Shown: positions 1 to 9,248, numbered from the stretch's first letter. The stretch: 64,000 nucleotides of DNA from Photobacterium frigidiphilum (GCF_003025615.1 NZ_PYMJ01000018.1:1-64000), one strand, 5' to 3'. Numbers and translations are program-made. The notes: generated from the sequence alone by a model not told the origin.

Positions 1-1
1 T

Positions 2-100
2 ATCTACAATAATATGAGACCGCATCTGAGTTTGGGTATGCAAACGCCAAATGAAGTGCATGAAAAAGGCCAGCAGCTAGCGCTACTGGCCGATCAATAA
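2..100 (+). CDS. IS3-family transposase, C-terminal end (cut by window)
   Basis: Frame 2 is open from the window edge and ends at TAA 98-100. It encodes 32 residues beginning IYNNMRPHLSLGMQTPNEVH, the typical end of the rve/DDE integrase domain of IS3-family OrfB (YN..RPH..L...TP..VH). The catalytic D, D and E residues lie outside the window. The terminal inverted repeat should be shortly downstream, about 110-130 (…TTTTAGGACGTGACA). The element was probably inserted upstream of pqiABC. The family is clear; the exact IS is not. Confidence 0.8.
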   Translation: MYNNMRPHLSLGMQTPNEVHEKGQQLALLADQ

Positions 101-483
101 ACCGTCAACGTATTTTAGGACGTGACAGATTCGTTATTGGAATAAAAGCGAATAAAAAAACATTAAAGATGTTACATCGATTTTTTTATCACTTTTGTTC
201 TTGAGGCTAATTTTGTAGATTTGTTATTTTTAATCTGAAACTCAATCTTTCACATTCCTCAGATTGTAGAACACGCCGCATTAAAACACTGTTCATTTTT
301 CATTGAAGTGTTGTAAACTCTGCATTTTGAGAAACTATAGCGATACACCTGTGTATATAATTAACTCCAAGAGTACTAATAGTGTGATTTAGCGCAAACA
401 TTATATATCTTATTGTATTTCTTGGTTTTACTTTTCTTGTTATTGAAGCTTATGTCCTGTTCTTACCTATACTGAGGTGATAT
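101..483. other. Intergenic: IS end and pqi upstream region
   Basis: This 380-bp AT-rich stretch has no convincing ORF. Its first 30 bases probably hold the right end of the IS3-family element. The rest should carry the pqiABC promoter. I see no confident -35/-10 pair. The ribosome binding site GAGGT lies at about 474-478, just before the GTG start of pqiA. Confidence 0.4.
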
Positions 484-1896
484 GTGTCAAATGAGTCAAA
501 TTTACCCATGACAGAACACAAAGCTCCTGAATTGATGGTTGCGTGTGAAGAGTGCGGGTTAGTTGTTGATATGCCAAGGCTCGAAGAAGGGCAAAAGGCG
601 GGATGTCCACGTTGCCATCATACGTTAACAAAACAAATTATCATGCCATTTCAACGTCCGTTAGCTTACGGTATAGCTTGTATGATCATGCTGGTCTTGA
701 GTGTTAGCTTTCCATTCATGTCTTTTAGTGTGCAAGGGATCTCTCAAGAAATAACCTTGTTACATGCCGCTGAAATGCTGCAGCATTTTGAAAATAGCTT
801 GTTGGCGTTATTGCTGCTGATGACCGTTATTGTGCTGCCTGCTGGCTATATTTGTGTTGTGATGTATTTGTACTACAAAGCCTCGCAGATAAAGCTGGCG
901 GGGCGTGAAAATGTAAACCTGCGTGTGATTAAGCGTTTATGCCGTGGTCTTTTTCGTGTTGAAGCTTGGTTGATGGTAGATGTTTTTTTTATTGGGGTAC
1001 TCGTTAGTTTAATTAAAATTGCATCATTAGCTGATGTTGGGCTAGGTATCTCTTTTGGTGCTTTCTGTGTTTACACGGTGCTGGTTGTTAAGTGCGTCTC
1101 GATGGTTGATAGAACATGGCTATGGGATCAGTTTATTCCGATGGTACCGCTTAGTGACGTGAAACCTGGCGACACACATATGTCGAATAATCATGTTAAC
1201 TGTCATATGTGTTCTCAATTAAACTCAATGCCAGAAAAGGCACACACCAAGTGCTTACGCTGTGATAGCCATTTGCATCATTACGCCCCTAACTTAAGCC
1301 TTCAAAAGTCGTGGGCATTACTATTAGCGTCATTTATTTTCTATATTCCAGCAAACCTCTACCCAATGATGTATACCGTAAGTTTGGGGAAGGTTGATGG
1401 CTCTACAATTATTGGGGGCGTTGTTTTACTGTGGAATATGGGCTCATATCCCATCGCGATGGTGATTTTTTTAGCGAGTGTAGTCATTCCATTGGCTAAA
1501 ATGTTTTCATTGGTCTGGTTGTTTATCAGCGCGCGTAAAACGGCGGATTCATCAACCAAACGTGCTATTCAACATTTAGGTTTGTATCGAATGACTGAGC
1601 TTATCGGGCGTTGGTCAATGATTGATATTTTTGTTGTCGCCATTTTAGTTGCGTTGGTGCAGTTACAGAACTTAATGGCAATTTTCCCTGGTCCTGCTGC
1701 TTTGTCTTTCGCGATTGTGGTTATTTGCACAATGCTGTCAGCCATGCAGTTTGACCCTCGTGTATTTTGGTCGCAATCAAGTGGTAGTGATGAACCAAGC
1801 CCGCATTTAGATGAAATAAAAGAATTCGATACCGCTGACCATTCAGTTCAATCGACAGCCATTTCTAACTTTAATAAGAAGCCTGATTATGAATGA
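484..1896 (+). CDS. pqiA: PqiA, paraquat-inducible membrane protein A
   Basis: Inner-membrane partner of the MCE protein PqiB, in a system that moves phospholipid across the periplasm. The protein has 470 residues (E. coli PqiA about 417) and two repeated halves. Each half starts with a cysteine pair cluster (CEECG…CPRCHH near residue 20; CHMC…CLRC near 240) followed by about four hydrophobic segments, as in the PqiA/YebS family. The GTG at 484 is preferred because GAGGT lies 6-10 bases upstream; ATG 508 is an alternative. It overlaps pqiB by 8 bp, indicating translational coupling. The acidic, polar C-terminal tail after residue 425 is longer than usual. Confidence 0.93.
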   Translation: MSNESNLPMTEHKAPELMVACEECGLVVDMPRLEEGQKAGCPRCHHTLTKQIIMPFQRPLAYGIACMIMLVLSVSFPFMSFSVQGISQEITLLHAAEMLQHFENSLLALLLLMTVIVLPAGYICVVMYLYYKASQIKLAGRENVNLRVIKRLCRGLFRVEAWLMVDVFFIGVLVSLIKIASLADVGLGISFGAFCVYTVLVVKCVSMVDRTWLWDQFIPMVPLSDVKPGDTHMSNNHVNCHMCSQLNSMPEKAHTKCLRCDSHLHHYAPNLSLQKSWALLLASFIFYIPANLYPMMYTVSLGKVDGSTIIGGVVLLWNMGSYPIAMVIFLASVVIPLAKMFSLVWLFISARKTADSSTKRAIQHLGLYRMTELIGRWSMIDIFVVAILVALVQLQNLMAIFPGPAALSFAIVVICTMLSAMQFDPRVFWSQSSGSDEPSPHLDEIKEFDTADHSVQSTAISNFNKKPDYE

Positions 1897-3535
1897 TAAC
1901 AAGCCAGCTAAGGCTGACGTTCAAGATTTAAAACAGATATCAACGATATGGTTAGTGCCTATTGTTGCATTGGTAATTGGTATCTGGATGTTGGTGCAAT
2001 TTGTTGGAAGTAAAGGCCCAGAGATAACGCTGACGTTAAAAACGGCAGAAGGTATTGAAGTGGGGAAAACCGAAATTAAATCCCTAAATGTAAAAGTAGG
2101 CGTCGTGACTGAAGTTAAACTGAGCGATGATTACACGTATATCACCGCAAAAGTGCAGATGGATAAAGACGCCGAAAGAATGCTGAAAGAAGATACACGA
2201 TTTTGGGTAGTAAAACCCCGAATTGGTAAAGAAGGTATTTCGGGTTTAGATACCTTGCTGTCAGGATCGTATATTGAGTTACAACCGGGTATTAAAAAAA
2301 CCGAAAAACGTGAGTTTACAGTACTAGATGTACCGCCTGTTGCACCCGCAGATGCTAAAGGTTTACGACTGATATTAACGCACCGTGAAGCGGGTAAACT
2401 AAGTGTTGGCGACCCAGTATTATATGAAGGATTTACAGTAGGGCGAGTTGAAAAGGTGAGTTTTGATACTGACACTAAAAAAGCCAACTACCAGCTATTT
2501 ATTTTTCAGCCATATGACAGCTTGATCCGTAGCCGTACTAAATTTTGGTTAACATCGGGTGTTGATTTACAGATGTCGGCGCAGGGCTTCAACTTGAAAA
2601 TAGGCTCAATGGAATCATTAATTACAGGAGGAGTCAGTTTTAGAGTGCCTAATGGCTCTGAAGAAGGAAATCCTATCACCAAACAGATGAGCCTGTTTAA
2701 GCTATATAACAACTTTAATACGGTACGTGAGCGAATTTTCGATGAGTATATTGAATATGTCATGCTATTTGATGAATCGGTTCGTGGCTTAAATGAAGGT
2801 GCTCCTATTGAATATCGTGGTATTCGTATTGGTACGGTGAAGAAAGTCCCCCTACGTTTACCAACAGGCGAAGAAGGTTTTTCTAGTAAGCAGATTCCTG
2901 TTCTTATTCGGATAGAGCTTGGTCGAGTTTATGGTAAGAATGGCTTTGATTCTCTTGACGGTTTGAAACGCAACTTAGAACGTGAATTTAAAGGTGGGCT
3001 TCGCGGTAGCCTTAAAACCGGTAATTTATTAACCGGTGCATTATTTGTCGATACAGAAGTATATAAAGATGAAAAATTGCCACCAATCAACAGTTATGAT
3101 GACTATCCGTTGTTTCCCACTAAAGCGGGTGGTTTTGCTGAAATTCAGAAGCAGATCAGCGGTGTACTGAAGAAGTTTAATGACTTACCTGTCGAAGATA
3201 CGTTAACGTCGTTAACTAATACATTAAACACATCACGGAAAACCTTGCTAGCCTCAGAGAAAGTGGCGAAAAGCTTAGACAAATTGCTAGCACAAAAAGA
3301 TACCCAAGCATTACCCAGTGATATGCGTAAAAGTTTACAAGAAATTCAGACAACCTTGAATGGCTTTGGACCAGATGCTGCACCTTATAGAAACCTTGAG
3401 GGAGCATTAGCGCGTTTTGAGCAAGTAATGAAAGAGCTACAACCCGTTTTACGACAATTAAATGAAAAACCTAATTCATTGGTTTTCGGTGACGATAAAG
3501 TACAAGATCCTATTCCGGCTGGAGGCCGCCAATAA
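1889..3535 (+). CDS. pqiB: PqiB, MCE-domain lipid transport protein
   Basis: Periplasmic, membrane-anchored MCE protein that forms a tunnel between inner and outer membranes. It has 548 residues, almost the E. coli PqiB length. One N-terminal membrane segment (about residues 20-40, IWLVPIVALVIGIWMLVQFV) is followed by three MCE repeats, seen as ITLTLKTAEGIEVGKTEIK, LILTHREAGKLSVGDPVLYEG and VMLFDESVRGLNEGAPIEYRG. A C-terminal helical region (about 420-530) fits the coiled-coil needle. Its stop shares a base with the pqiC start (TAATG). Confidence 0.95.
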   Translation: MNDNKPAKADVQDLKQISTIWLVPIVALVIGIWMLVQFVGSKGPEITLTLKTAEGIEVGKTEIKSLNVKVGVVTEVKLSDDYTYITAKVQMDKDAERMLKEDTRFWVVKPRIGKEGISGLDTLLSGSYIELQPGIKKTEKREFTVLDVPPVAPADAKGLRLILTHREAGKLSVGDPVLYEGFTVGRVEKVSFDTDTKKANYQLFIFQPYDSLIRSRTKFWLTSGVDLQMSAQGFNLKIGSMESLITGGVSFRVPNGSEEGNPITKQMSLFKLYNNFNTVRERIFDEYIEYVMLFDESVRGLNEGAPIEYRGIRIGTVKKVPLRLPTGEEGFSSKQIPVLIRIELGRVYGKNGFDSLDGLKRNLEREFKGGLRGSLKTGNLLTGALFVDTEVYKDEKLPPINSYDDYPLFPTKAGGFAEIQKQISGVLKKFNDLPVEDTLTSLTNTLNTSRKTLLASEKVAKSLDKLLAQKDTQALPSDMRKSLQEIQTTLNGFGPDAAPYRNLEGALARFEQVMKELQPVLRQLNEKPNSLVFGDDKVQDPIPAGGRQ

Positions 3536-4143
3536 TGAAAAAATACCTATTATTTATGGTAGCCGCCACTGCATTCTTAGCTGGCTGCAGCAGTCAACCC
3601 GGTGCAGTGAATAGTTATTTATTACCTACTGGTGCACAAAGTACCGTTTCTCAAATTGGGTCGAACCAACCCTTGCTGGTTATTCGCCCGGTTGAGATGG
3701 CTGAACATCTAGCAGGTACAGGCCTTGTGTATCAAGTAAGTGATACCGAAGTTGTACAAGCTCAACAAAACCTATGGGCTGAAAGCATTGGTAAGCAGCT
3801 GACACGGCGTATTAATCAAGATTTACGCAGTAAGCAAAGCCAGTTCTGGACAACTGAACTGACGCCAGCCTTAAGTACGTATAATTCACCGCGGTTACAG
3901 GTGAAAATTGATGAGTTCAATGGACACTATTCCGGCATGGCTAAAATTAGTGGCGAGTGGATGCTAGTAAAAAGTGATGGCGATTTGAATGGCGTATATC
4001 CATTTCAGTTCCAAGTGCCTTTACAAGAAGAGGGGTATGACGCGCAGGTTAAAGCCTTATCTGAAGGTATAAATCGTTTAACGACTCAAATTGCACAACG
4101 ATTGAAAGTGGCACCCGCTTCTTTAGTAATGAAAGATCGATAG
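3535..4143 (+). CDS. pqiC: PqiC, outer-membrane lipoprotein of the Pqi system
   Basis: A 202-residue lipoprotein with signal peptide and lipobox LAGC (Cys18), and the ABC-type transport auxiliary domain (DUF330/PqiC fold) following. PqiC sits in the outer membrane and docks the PqiB needle. It is the last gene of a tightly coupled three-gene operon and is followed at once by a strong terminator. The family match rests on position, length and lipobox together with the motif SYLLP near residue 29. Confidence 0.92.
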   Translation: MKKYLLFMVAATAFLAGCSSQPGAVNSYLLPTGAQSTVSQIGSNQPLLVIRPVEMAEHLAGTGLVYQVSDTEVVQAQQNLWAESIGKQLTRRINQDLRSKQSQFWTTELTPALSTYNSPRLQVKIDEFNGHYSGMAKISGEWMLVKSDGDLNGVYPFQFQVPLQEEGYDAQVKALSEGINRLTTQIAQRLKVAPASLVMKDR

Positions 4144-4167
4144 ACAAAGTTTATATACACCGTCGAC

Positions 4168-4195
4168 AAAAAAGGAGCCTTCAGGCTCCTTTTTT
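4168..4195. terminator. Bidirectional terminator between pqiC and curA
   Basis: Stem AGGAGCC (4173-4179), loop TTCA, stem GGCTCCT (4184-4190). A-run on the left and T-run on the right let it work for both converging genes. Confidence 0.9.
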
Positions 4196-4228
4196 ATTAT
4201 GCGTCAAGTTAATTGCGATATATCAGGC

Positions 4229-5224
4229 TTACAGTTTAACGAGCATTTTTCCTTTATTCTTACCTTCAAACAGTCCGATAAATGCATTAGGCGCTTCAGC
4301 TAAGCCTTCGTACACAGTTTCTTCCCATTTGATTTTACCTTCAGCGATCCATTGACCCATTTGCTGTGCGAATTCACCATAGTGCGCCCAGTGGTCGAAT
4401 ACAATGAAGCCTTCAACTTTTAATTTCTTGATAATAAGCATGGCAAGGTTAGTAGGACCAGGCTGAGGTTCGGTCGCATTGTATTGAGAAATCATGCCAC
4501 ATACCGCTATACGGCCGTAATCGCTCATGTTTGCCAATGCAGCTTCAAGGTGCTCACCACCTACATTCTCAAAGTATACATCAATACCTTGCGGTGCCGC
4601 TTTTGCTAATGCTTCTGTTAGGTTTGATTCTTTTTTATAGTTAATAACAACATCGACACCTAGGCTTTTAAGCAGTGCTACTTTATCGTCAGAACCTGTT
4701 GAACCGACAACAGTACAGCCGTGCATTTTTGCAATCTGACAAGCAACGCTACCCACTGCGCCAGAAGCTGCAGAAATGAAAACAGTATCTGTTGGTTTTA
4801 AGTTTGCGATACGGAACAGACCTGTCCATGCTGTCATACCGGGCATACCCATAATGCCTAAGAAACTTTGATCGGGTAGTGGTGTAAAAGGAAGTGCGGT
4901 TAAACCGTTTCCGTTACTGATGTAATGGCTGCGCCAACCCTGCATGCTGTTTACTTTGGTGCCAACAGGGAACTCACTGTTTTTCGATTCAATGACTTCA
5001 CCAATTGCACCACCTTCTAAGGCTTCACCTATTTGGAAAGGGGCAATGTAGCTTGCACGATCCATCATGCGACCACGCATGTAAGGGTCAACAGACATCC
5101 AAAGGTTCTTTACTAATACTTCACCATCTTGTATTTCAGGGAGTGTATTTTGAGCCAATGCAAAGTTTTCAGCTGACGGAATGCCTGTAGGGCGAGAAGC
5201 TAATTGAATTTCTTGAATGTTCAT
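4229..5224 (-). CDS. curA: NADPH-dependent 2-alkenal/curcumin reductase (CurA/YncB family)
   Basis: Zinc-independent medium-chain dehydrogenase/reductase that uses NADPH to reduce alpha,beta-unsaturated carbonyl compounds; cytoplasmic. It has 331 residues, near the usual 340-345. The N-terminal MSVDPYMRGRM motif and the Rossmann motif AASGAVGSVACQIAK (about residues 152-166), followed by GSTGSDDKVALL, are diagnostic of the CurA/leukotriene B4 12-hydroxydehydrogenase branch. It is transcribed divergently from an OhrR-like regulator at 5577, which suggests control by reactive electrophiles or peroxides. Confidence 0.9.
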   Translation of the reverse strand: MNIQEIQLASRPTGIPSAENFALAQNTLPEIQDGEVLVKNLWMSVDPYMRGRMMDRASYIAPFQIGEALEGGAIGEVIESKNSEFPVGTKVNSMQGWRSHYISNGNGLTALPFTPLPDQSFLGIMGMPGMTAWTGLFRIANLKPTDTVFISAASGAVGSVACQIAKMHGCTVVGSTGSDDKVALLKSLGVDVVINYKKESNLTEALAKAAPQGIDVYFENVGGEHLEAALANMSDYGRIAVCGMISQYNATEPQPGPTNLAMLIIKKLKVEGFIVFDHWAHYGEFAQQMGQWIAEGKIKWEETVYEGLAEAPNAFIGLFEGKNKGKMLVKL

Positions 5225-5350
5225 TATGTCTTCCTTTGAAAGATTTTAAGTAACAGTAGCAGCTTCTTTTCATTTTGTTCAAAAGCTTACTGCTTGTTTA
5301 ATAGTTATGGTTTGTTGAAAAAGTAAGATCTAATTACTTTTCCTGCAAAT

Positions 5351-5439
5351 ATTTTGCGCGCTAACTAAATCTGTTTTTTAAGTTACACCCAGCTTTACTT
5401 TTGCGCAATAGTTTTGTGTGAATATATTTTGCGCGCTAA
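5351..5439. promoter_or_regulatory. Candidate operator repeats, curA/marR divergent promoter
   Basis: The 14-mer ATTTTGCGCGCTAA occurs twice in direct orientation, at 5351-5364 and 5426-5439, 75 bp apart. A related ACTTTTGCGCAATA lies between them at about 5397-5410. Each has a near-palindromic TT-GCGCGC-AA core. The position between a MarR-type gene and its divergent neighbour suggests regulator binding sites. This is inference from position and repetition only. Confidence 0.5.
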
Positions 5440-5576
5440 GTAATTTTAGACTAACTATATTACTGTGATGCAATACGCGTTATTATGCGGAATATAAGAA
5501 GCAGAGTAGATACAACCAGTATCGCAGAGATGAAAATGATCACTTATAAAGTGATTGTATGCCGGAGAGGGAAAGA

Positions 5577-5999
5577 ATGTCTCAACAGTTATCAGATAAT
5601 GTGTGCTTTGCACTCTATACGGCGACCAATGCATTAGTTCGCGCATACCGCCCGTTGTTAGATGAGTTTGATCTCACTTACCCACAGTACATCGTTATGC
5701 AATCATTGTGGTACAACAATGATGTAAGCCTAACAGAGTTATCTCATGATACTCATCTTGACCCAGGAACATTAACACCGATTGTGAAGCGTTTAGAAGG
5801 CAAGCAGATGCTGACCCGTCAAGTTTCACCCGTTGATGAGCGTAAAAAAGTGATCTCATTAACCTTGACTGGACGCGAGCTACAAGAAAAGGCGAAAGAT
5901 TTGAAACAACAGCTTCGCCAGAAGTCGAGTATGGATGCAACTCGAGTAGAAGAACTTCGATTACATTGTTTAGAGTTAGCTAAAAACCTTCAAAAGTAA
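5577..5999 (+). CDS. MarR-family regulator, OhrR-like
   Basis: Winged-helix repressor, about 140 residues. The N-terminus CFALYTATNALVRAYRPLL then YPQYIVMQSLW matches the OhrR branch, in which the conserved N-terminal Cys (here Cys10) senses organic peroxides. The wing and recognition helix are visible around LTELSHDTHLDPGTLTP. Start 5577 is chosen because AGAGGGA sits just upstream; the in-frame ATG at 5559 lacks a good site. It is divergent from curA, not from an ohr gene, so its effector and target are inferred. Confidence 0.82.
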   Translation: MSQQLSDNVCFALYTATNALVRAYRPLLDEFDLTYPQYIVMQSLWYNNDVSLTELSHDTHLDPGTLTPIVKRLEGKQMLTRQVSPVDERKKVISLTLTGRELQEKAKDLKQQLRQKSSMDATRVEELRLHCLELAKNLQK

Positions 6000-6043
6000 T
6001 ACCGCATAGATTCCAATAAAACTCGCCCTTCGGGAGTTACTCT

Positions 6044-6075
6044 GAATCCTGCATCTTGAGGTAGCTTGGGTATTA
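6044..6075. repeat. Half copy of the interspersed palindromic repeat
   Basis: GAATCCTGCATCTTGAGGTAGCTTGGGTATTA matches the right arm and loop of the full palindrome at 22350-22403. The left arm is missing. Presumably a decayed copy of a Vibrionaceae intergenic repeat. Confidence 0.7.
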
Positions 6076-6078
6076 TAG

Positions 6079-6130
6079 TCACTCGCCATCGGTTATAACC
6101 AGTATTAAGTAGTTATGAGATGGCGAGTGA
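6079..6130. repeat. Long inverted repeat after marR
   Basis: Perfect 12-bp arms TCACTCGCCATC (6079-6090) and GATGGCGAGTGA (6119-6130) with an inner pairing ATAAC/GTTAT. It could fold into a long hairpin, either as a terminator-like structure without a T tract or as a small palindromic repeat unit. Confidence 0.6.
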
Positions 6131-6165
6131 AATAGTCGATTCATTATTACGTTTTATCTAACCCA

Positions 6166-6381
6166 TTATCCTTGTTTAAAACGGTAGTAGCCGTTTATCC
6201 AGCATTCTGGTAATTGCTCGCCAGATGGAAAAGCCAAATTCTGTTTGTCTATCGTAACAGGATCGGCTAAATCCTCCCCTGATTGGTATTGAACATCCAC
6301 CTGTCGAGTAAAAGGGTTTATTAAAGACCCCATATCAATTACATCTACTAGATCACCAGTACGAGTCTCTTTAAGAAACAT
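6166..6381 (-). CDS. Conserved hypothetical small protein
   Basis: 71 residues starting MFLKETRTGDLVDVIDM and ending CWINGYYRFKQG. The sequence is soluble and acidic, with no signal or membrane segment. The start has a GGAG site upstream (reverse strand, about 6390). Codon use resembles the neighbouring genes, and the ORF stands alone between repeat elements and the ROK gene. I recognise no function. Confidence 0.6.
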   Translation of the reverse strand: MFLKETRTGDLVDVIDMGSLINPFTRQVDVQYQSGEDLADPVTIDKQNLAFPSGEQLPECWINGYYRFKQG

Positions 6382-6712
6382 GGTGTGATTCTCCTTGACG
6401 ACATTTGCCTAAAATTCGATAAGCCAAAGTCATGACCATTGTTAAGTAATTATGGCTGATTTTAATGATTAGGCGATCTTGTCGTTAAAATTGATTGTGT
6501 GATTGCTCTGGCGTTTGGGGCAAAAATTATCTATCTAAACAAAAGCGATATCACGAATTGGCACTTTTTTCGTTAGCTTTGTTGTACGTGTTGCTCTTAT
6601 CCCTTAATTATTCAGTATATTATATCTAAGTTACCTTACGGTGCTGAATTATCGCTTAAGCGACCATCATGAGGTAACTATGGTATATAACAATAAAATG
6701 TCTGGAGTAGCA

Positions 6713-7618
6713 ATGAGTCAGTATTATTGGGGTGTTGATCTAGGTGGCACGAAGATTGAGTGTGCAGTGATGTCACGAACAGATGATCAGTGTGTGTTGC
6801 GTAAGCGAGTAGCCACTGAAGGAAGTAAAGGTTATGCCCATATTCTACAACGAATTAAATCTCTTATTGATATGTGTGCTGAATCTATAGGTGAATACCC
6901 CGAGGCGATTGGCTTTGGTACACCTGGCGCGTTAGATCCTCAAACAGGTGTAATGAAAAACTGCAATTCAACAGCATTGAATGGTCAGCCTTTTGATAAA
7001 GATCTCTCAGAAATGCTGGGCACTAAAGTTGTACTTGCAAATGATGCAAATTGTTTTGCGTTAGCGGAAGCCCGCTTAGGTGTTGTGAAACGCTTAAAGC
7101 CTGATGCTGAAGTCGTATTCGGTATCATTATGGGTACAGGTGTTGGTTCTGGTGTTGTTGTTAATGGCAAGCTGATAAACGGACGACATGGCATTGCAGG
7201 CGAGTGGGGGCATAATGTATTAGAACCTAATGGTGCGTTATGTTATTGCGGTAAAGAAGGCTGTTTAGAAACAGTGATTTCAGGGAAAGGCTTAGAAGCG
7301 CATTATAAAAGTATTGCTAAGCAAGAACACTCTTTGCCTGAAATCGTAAAATTGGCAGAATCCGGAGATAGTTTTGCTCAGCATACATTAACGCGATTAA
7401 TCGATAAATTTGGTTTGGCTGTTGCACAAATTATTAACGTTATTGACCCCGATGTGATTGTCGTGGGCGGTGGTGTGGGCAATATCGACGCACTTTATGA
7501 ACACGCCCCACAAGCGATTAAGCGCCACTTGTTTAACCCAATTTTAGATACACTTATCGTTAAACCAGATTTAGGTGATAGTGCCGGTGTGTTTGGTGCT
7601 GCAATGTTAGTGAAATAA
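6713..7618 (+). CDS. ROK-family sugar kinase (fructokinase or N-acetylglucosamine kinase type)
   Basis: Cytoplasmic kinase that phosphorylates a hexose or N-acetylhexosamine with ATP. The phosphate-binding motif DLGGTK (residues 9-14), sugar-binding motif GHNVLE and ROK zinc motif CYCGKEGCLE (about 177-186) are all present. Length 301 is typical. Start 6713 is favoured because families begin close to DxGGT and GGAG precedes it. ATG 6680 (with GAGGT upstream) would add 11 residues. The 330-bp upstream gap holds its promoter; no other gene is seen there. Substrate is unresolved. Confidence 0.88.
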   Translation: MSQYYWGVDLGGTKIECAVMSRTDDQCVLRKRVATEGSKGYAHILQRIKSLIDMCAESIGEYPEAIGFGTPGALDPQTGVMKNCNSTALNGQPFDKDLSEMLGTKVVLANDANCFALAEARLGVVKRLKPDAEVVFGIIMGTGVGSGVVVNGKLINGRHGIAGEWGHNVLEPNGALCYCGKEGCLETVISGKGLEAHYKSIAKQEHSLPEIVKLAESGDSFAQHTLTRLIDKFGLAVAQIINVIDPDVIVVGGGVGNIDALYEHAPQAIKRHLFNPILDTLIVKPDLGDSAGVFGAAMLVK

Positions 7619-7650
7619 GCGGTTTAACGTGTTTGTAATCTTAATATATA

Positions 7651-7695
7651 AAAGGGAGTAATTATTGCTGATCATCAGCATGTCATTACTCCCTT
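7651..7695. terminator. Hairpin between converging ROK kinase and porin genes
   Basis: Arms AAGGGAGTAAT and ATTACTCCCTT enclose a second palindrome GCTGATCATCAGC. The U-tract is poor but the placement between two converging genes fits a bidirectional terminator. Confidence 0.6.
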
Positions 7696-7711
7696 ACATT
7701 TAGGTTTCAGT

Positions 7712-8758
7712 TTAGAATACGAAATTCAGCATAACAGTGTACAACTGGGCATCTTTGTCTTCACCGTAAGCGATTGGTGGTGCAACAAATTGTCCTGAAT
7801 TTCCGACGTTGTAATCTTCACTATCCATAAAGATGTTTTGCCATTCAGCATTAACAGAGATTGAGTGCGTGATATCGTATCTTACGCCTGTCGTAATACT
7901 ATTGCTTTTCCGGCGTTGGTGGCTCTCTCCATACACTACATAAGGGGTAAACTTATCGATATTATAAGAAGCGCTTGTATACCAATTCGTTTGAATCTCG
8001 TCTGTTTCTACTTCTGCCATAAAATGCCACTGATCAAGTGAATATTCAGCCCCGAACGTATAGATGTTTAATGTTTCATAGGTTGGTGATGGAACGATTC
8101 GATATTTTGCATTCATATAATTCATATGAATACGATAATTAAAGCCACTCATATCGAATGAAATACCTGCCACTCGCTCTGTATCAAATTCTAGCGTTAC
8201 ACCATCGTAATCCGTTTTATTGGTATTCGAAAAACCATAATATGGCATTGCAGTTAGCACTATTTCATCGGAGAGTTCATATTCCCAACTCACCGAAAGG
8301 CCATCAAAATAATTGAACCCTAAAATACTATCGTAGACCTCTTGAGGCGGTCGTGCCCATGTGTAAGCTTGCCCGACATAATAATATTCAGACGCAAGAA
8401 AGAGAGGCAGTCGTAGACGCCCGGCTTTAAATGATAAACTATTATAATGGTAAGCGAGGTAAGCCCATTCTACTTCTGGTTCAGACCAATTATCTTGAGG
8501 GCGTTTAACGACTTGAACTGAGGCGCTTAATTCATCCCATATTGCCCAGTCAGCTTGCAAACCGAATGTTGTATCACAATCGTAGCAAGTGTCATCAGTA
8601 ATTTCTCGGTTTACAAATAGTGGTGTTTTGTTATCTGACTGAGTAATAGATGTTGAGCCAAAACCACTGATTGAAAAGTTATCAGTTACATCGATTGCTG
8701 CTTGTGAGCAGAATGGAAGGGCTGCGATAATAATGATTGATAAAAGTGTTTTATTCAT
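7712..8758 (-). CDS. Outer-membrane porin-like beta-barrel protein
   Basis: 348 residues with a Sec signal peptide ending about SQA-A (residue 20) and a run of alternating polar/hydrophobic strands rich in Tyr and Trp, ending in the aromatic C-terminus LNFVF used for barrel assembly. A CYDC pair near residue 58 is unusual for a porin and may be a surface disulfide. It lies 4 bp downstream of the small periplasmic protein at 8763 and the pair diverge from a hybrid sensor kinase, suggesting a shared substrate or signal. Substrate unknown. Confidence 0.75.
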   Translation of the reverse strand: MNKTLLSIIIIAALPFCSQAAIDVTDNFSISGFGSTSITQSDNKTPLFVNREITDDTCYDCDTTFGLQADWAIWDELSASVQVVKRPQDNWSEPEVEWAYLAYHYNSLSFKAGRLRLPLFLASEYYYVGQAYTWARPPQEVYDSILGFNYFDGLSVSWEYELSDEIVLTAMPYYGFSNTNKTDYDGVTLEFDTERVAGISFDMSGFNYRIHMNYMNAKYRIVPSPTYETLNIYTFGAEYSLDQWHFMAEVETDEIQTNWYTSASYNIDKFTPYVVYGESHQRRKSNSITTGVRYDITHSISVNAEWQNIFMDSEDYNVGNSGQFVAPPIAYGEDKDAQLYTVMLNFVF

Positions 8759-8762
8759 TGTC

Positions 8763-9248
8763 TTACTCTCCCTGTAAGATAGTGATTAAAATATTGGCAT
8801 TTTCCGGAACAGATTCAATGGGAGCATACGCAATACCATTTGGATTATTATTCAACCATTCAATAATGCTTTTTATATCATCACTATTAAGTTCTTCTGG
8901 TGCTTTACCTTTGCCTGAAAATGATAAACTTGCCCAATACCCATTCATCTGAGATATGGATTTGCCCAGTAACATAGAATAAAACTCTTCTCTATGAATA
9001 GAGTTCACAGGCAAATCAACTAATATGATTTTTAAACTACCATTTATTTTTTTTGTTTTTCCTTTATAGAGCATTCTCGCTTTGCTTTTACTTAAAGCGG
9101 GAATATCACTATTCATAGAAAATACGGCAAACTCTACTTCCTTATTATCAGAGCGACTTTCAGCATTAACATAGGATGAAAATAATGTGATGAACATTCC
9201 AAATAAGAATGTCATAACAACTTGTTTATCAAGAAAATCCTTATTCAT
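8763..9248 (-). CDS. Small periplasmic protein of the PstS-like phosphate-binding family
   Basis: 161 residues with an N-terminal hydrophobic signal (FLFGMFITLFSSYVNAES). The core motifs ARMLYKGKTKKINGS, REEFYSMLLGKS and NPNGIAYAP resemble the single-domain PstS-like proteins common in Vibrio (substrate-binding superfamily PF12849). It is about half the length of true PstS and would form only one lobe, so it may sense instead of transport. Probably co-transcribed with the porin gene and divergent from the kinase at 9353. Confidence 0.7.
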   Translation of the reverse strand: MNKDFLDKQVVMTFLFGMFITLFSSYVNAESRSDNKEVEFAVFSMNSDIPALSKSKARMLYKGKTKKINGSLKIILVDLPVNSIHREEFYSMLLGKSISQMNGYWASLSFSGKGKAPEELNSDDIKSIIEWLNNNPNGIAYAPIESVPENANILITILQGE

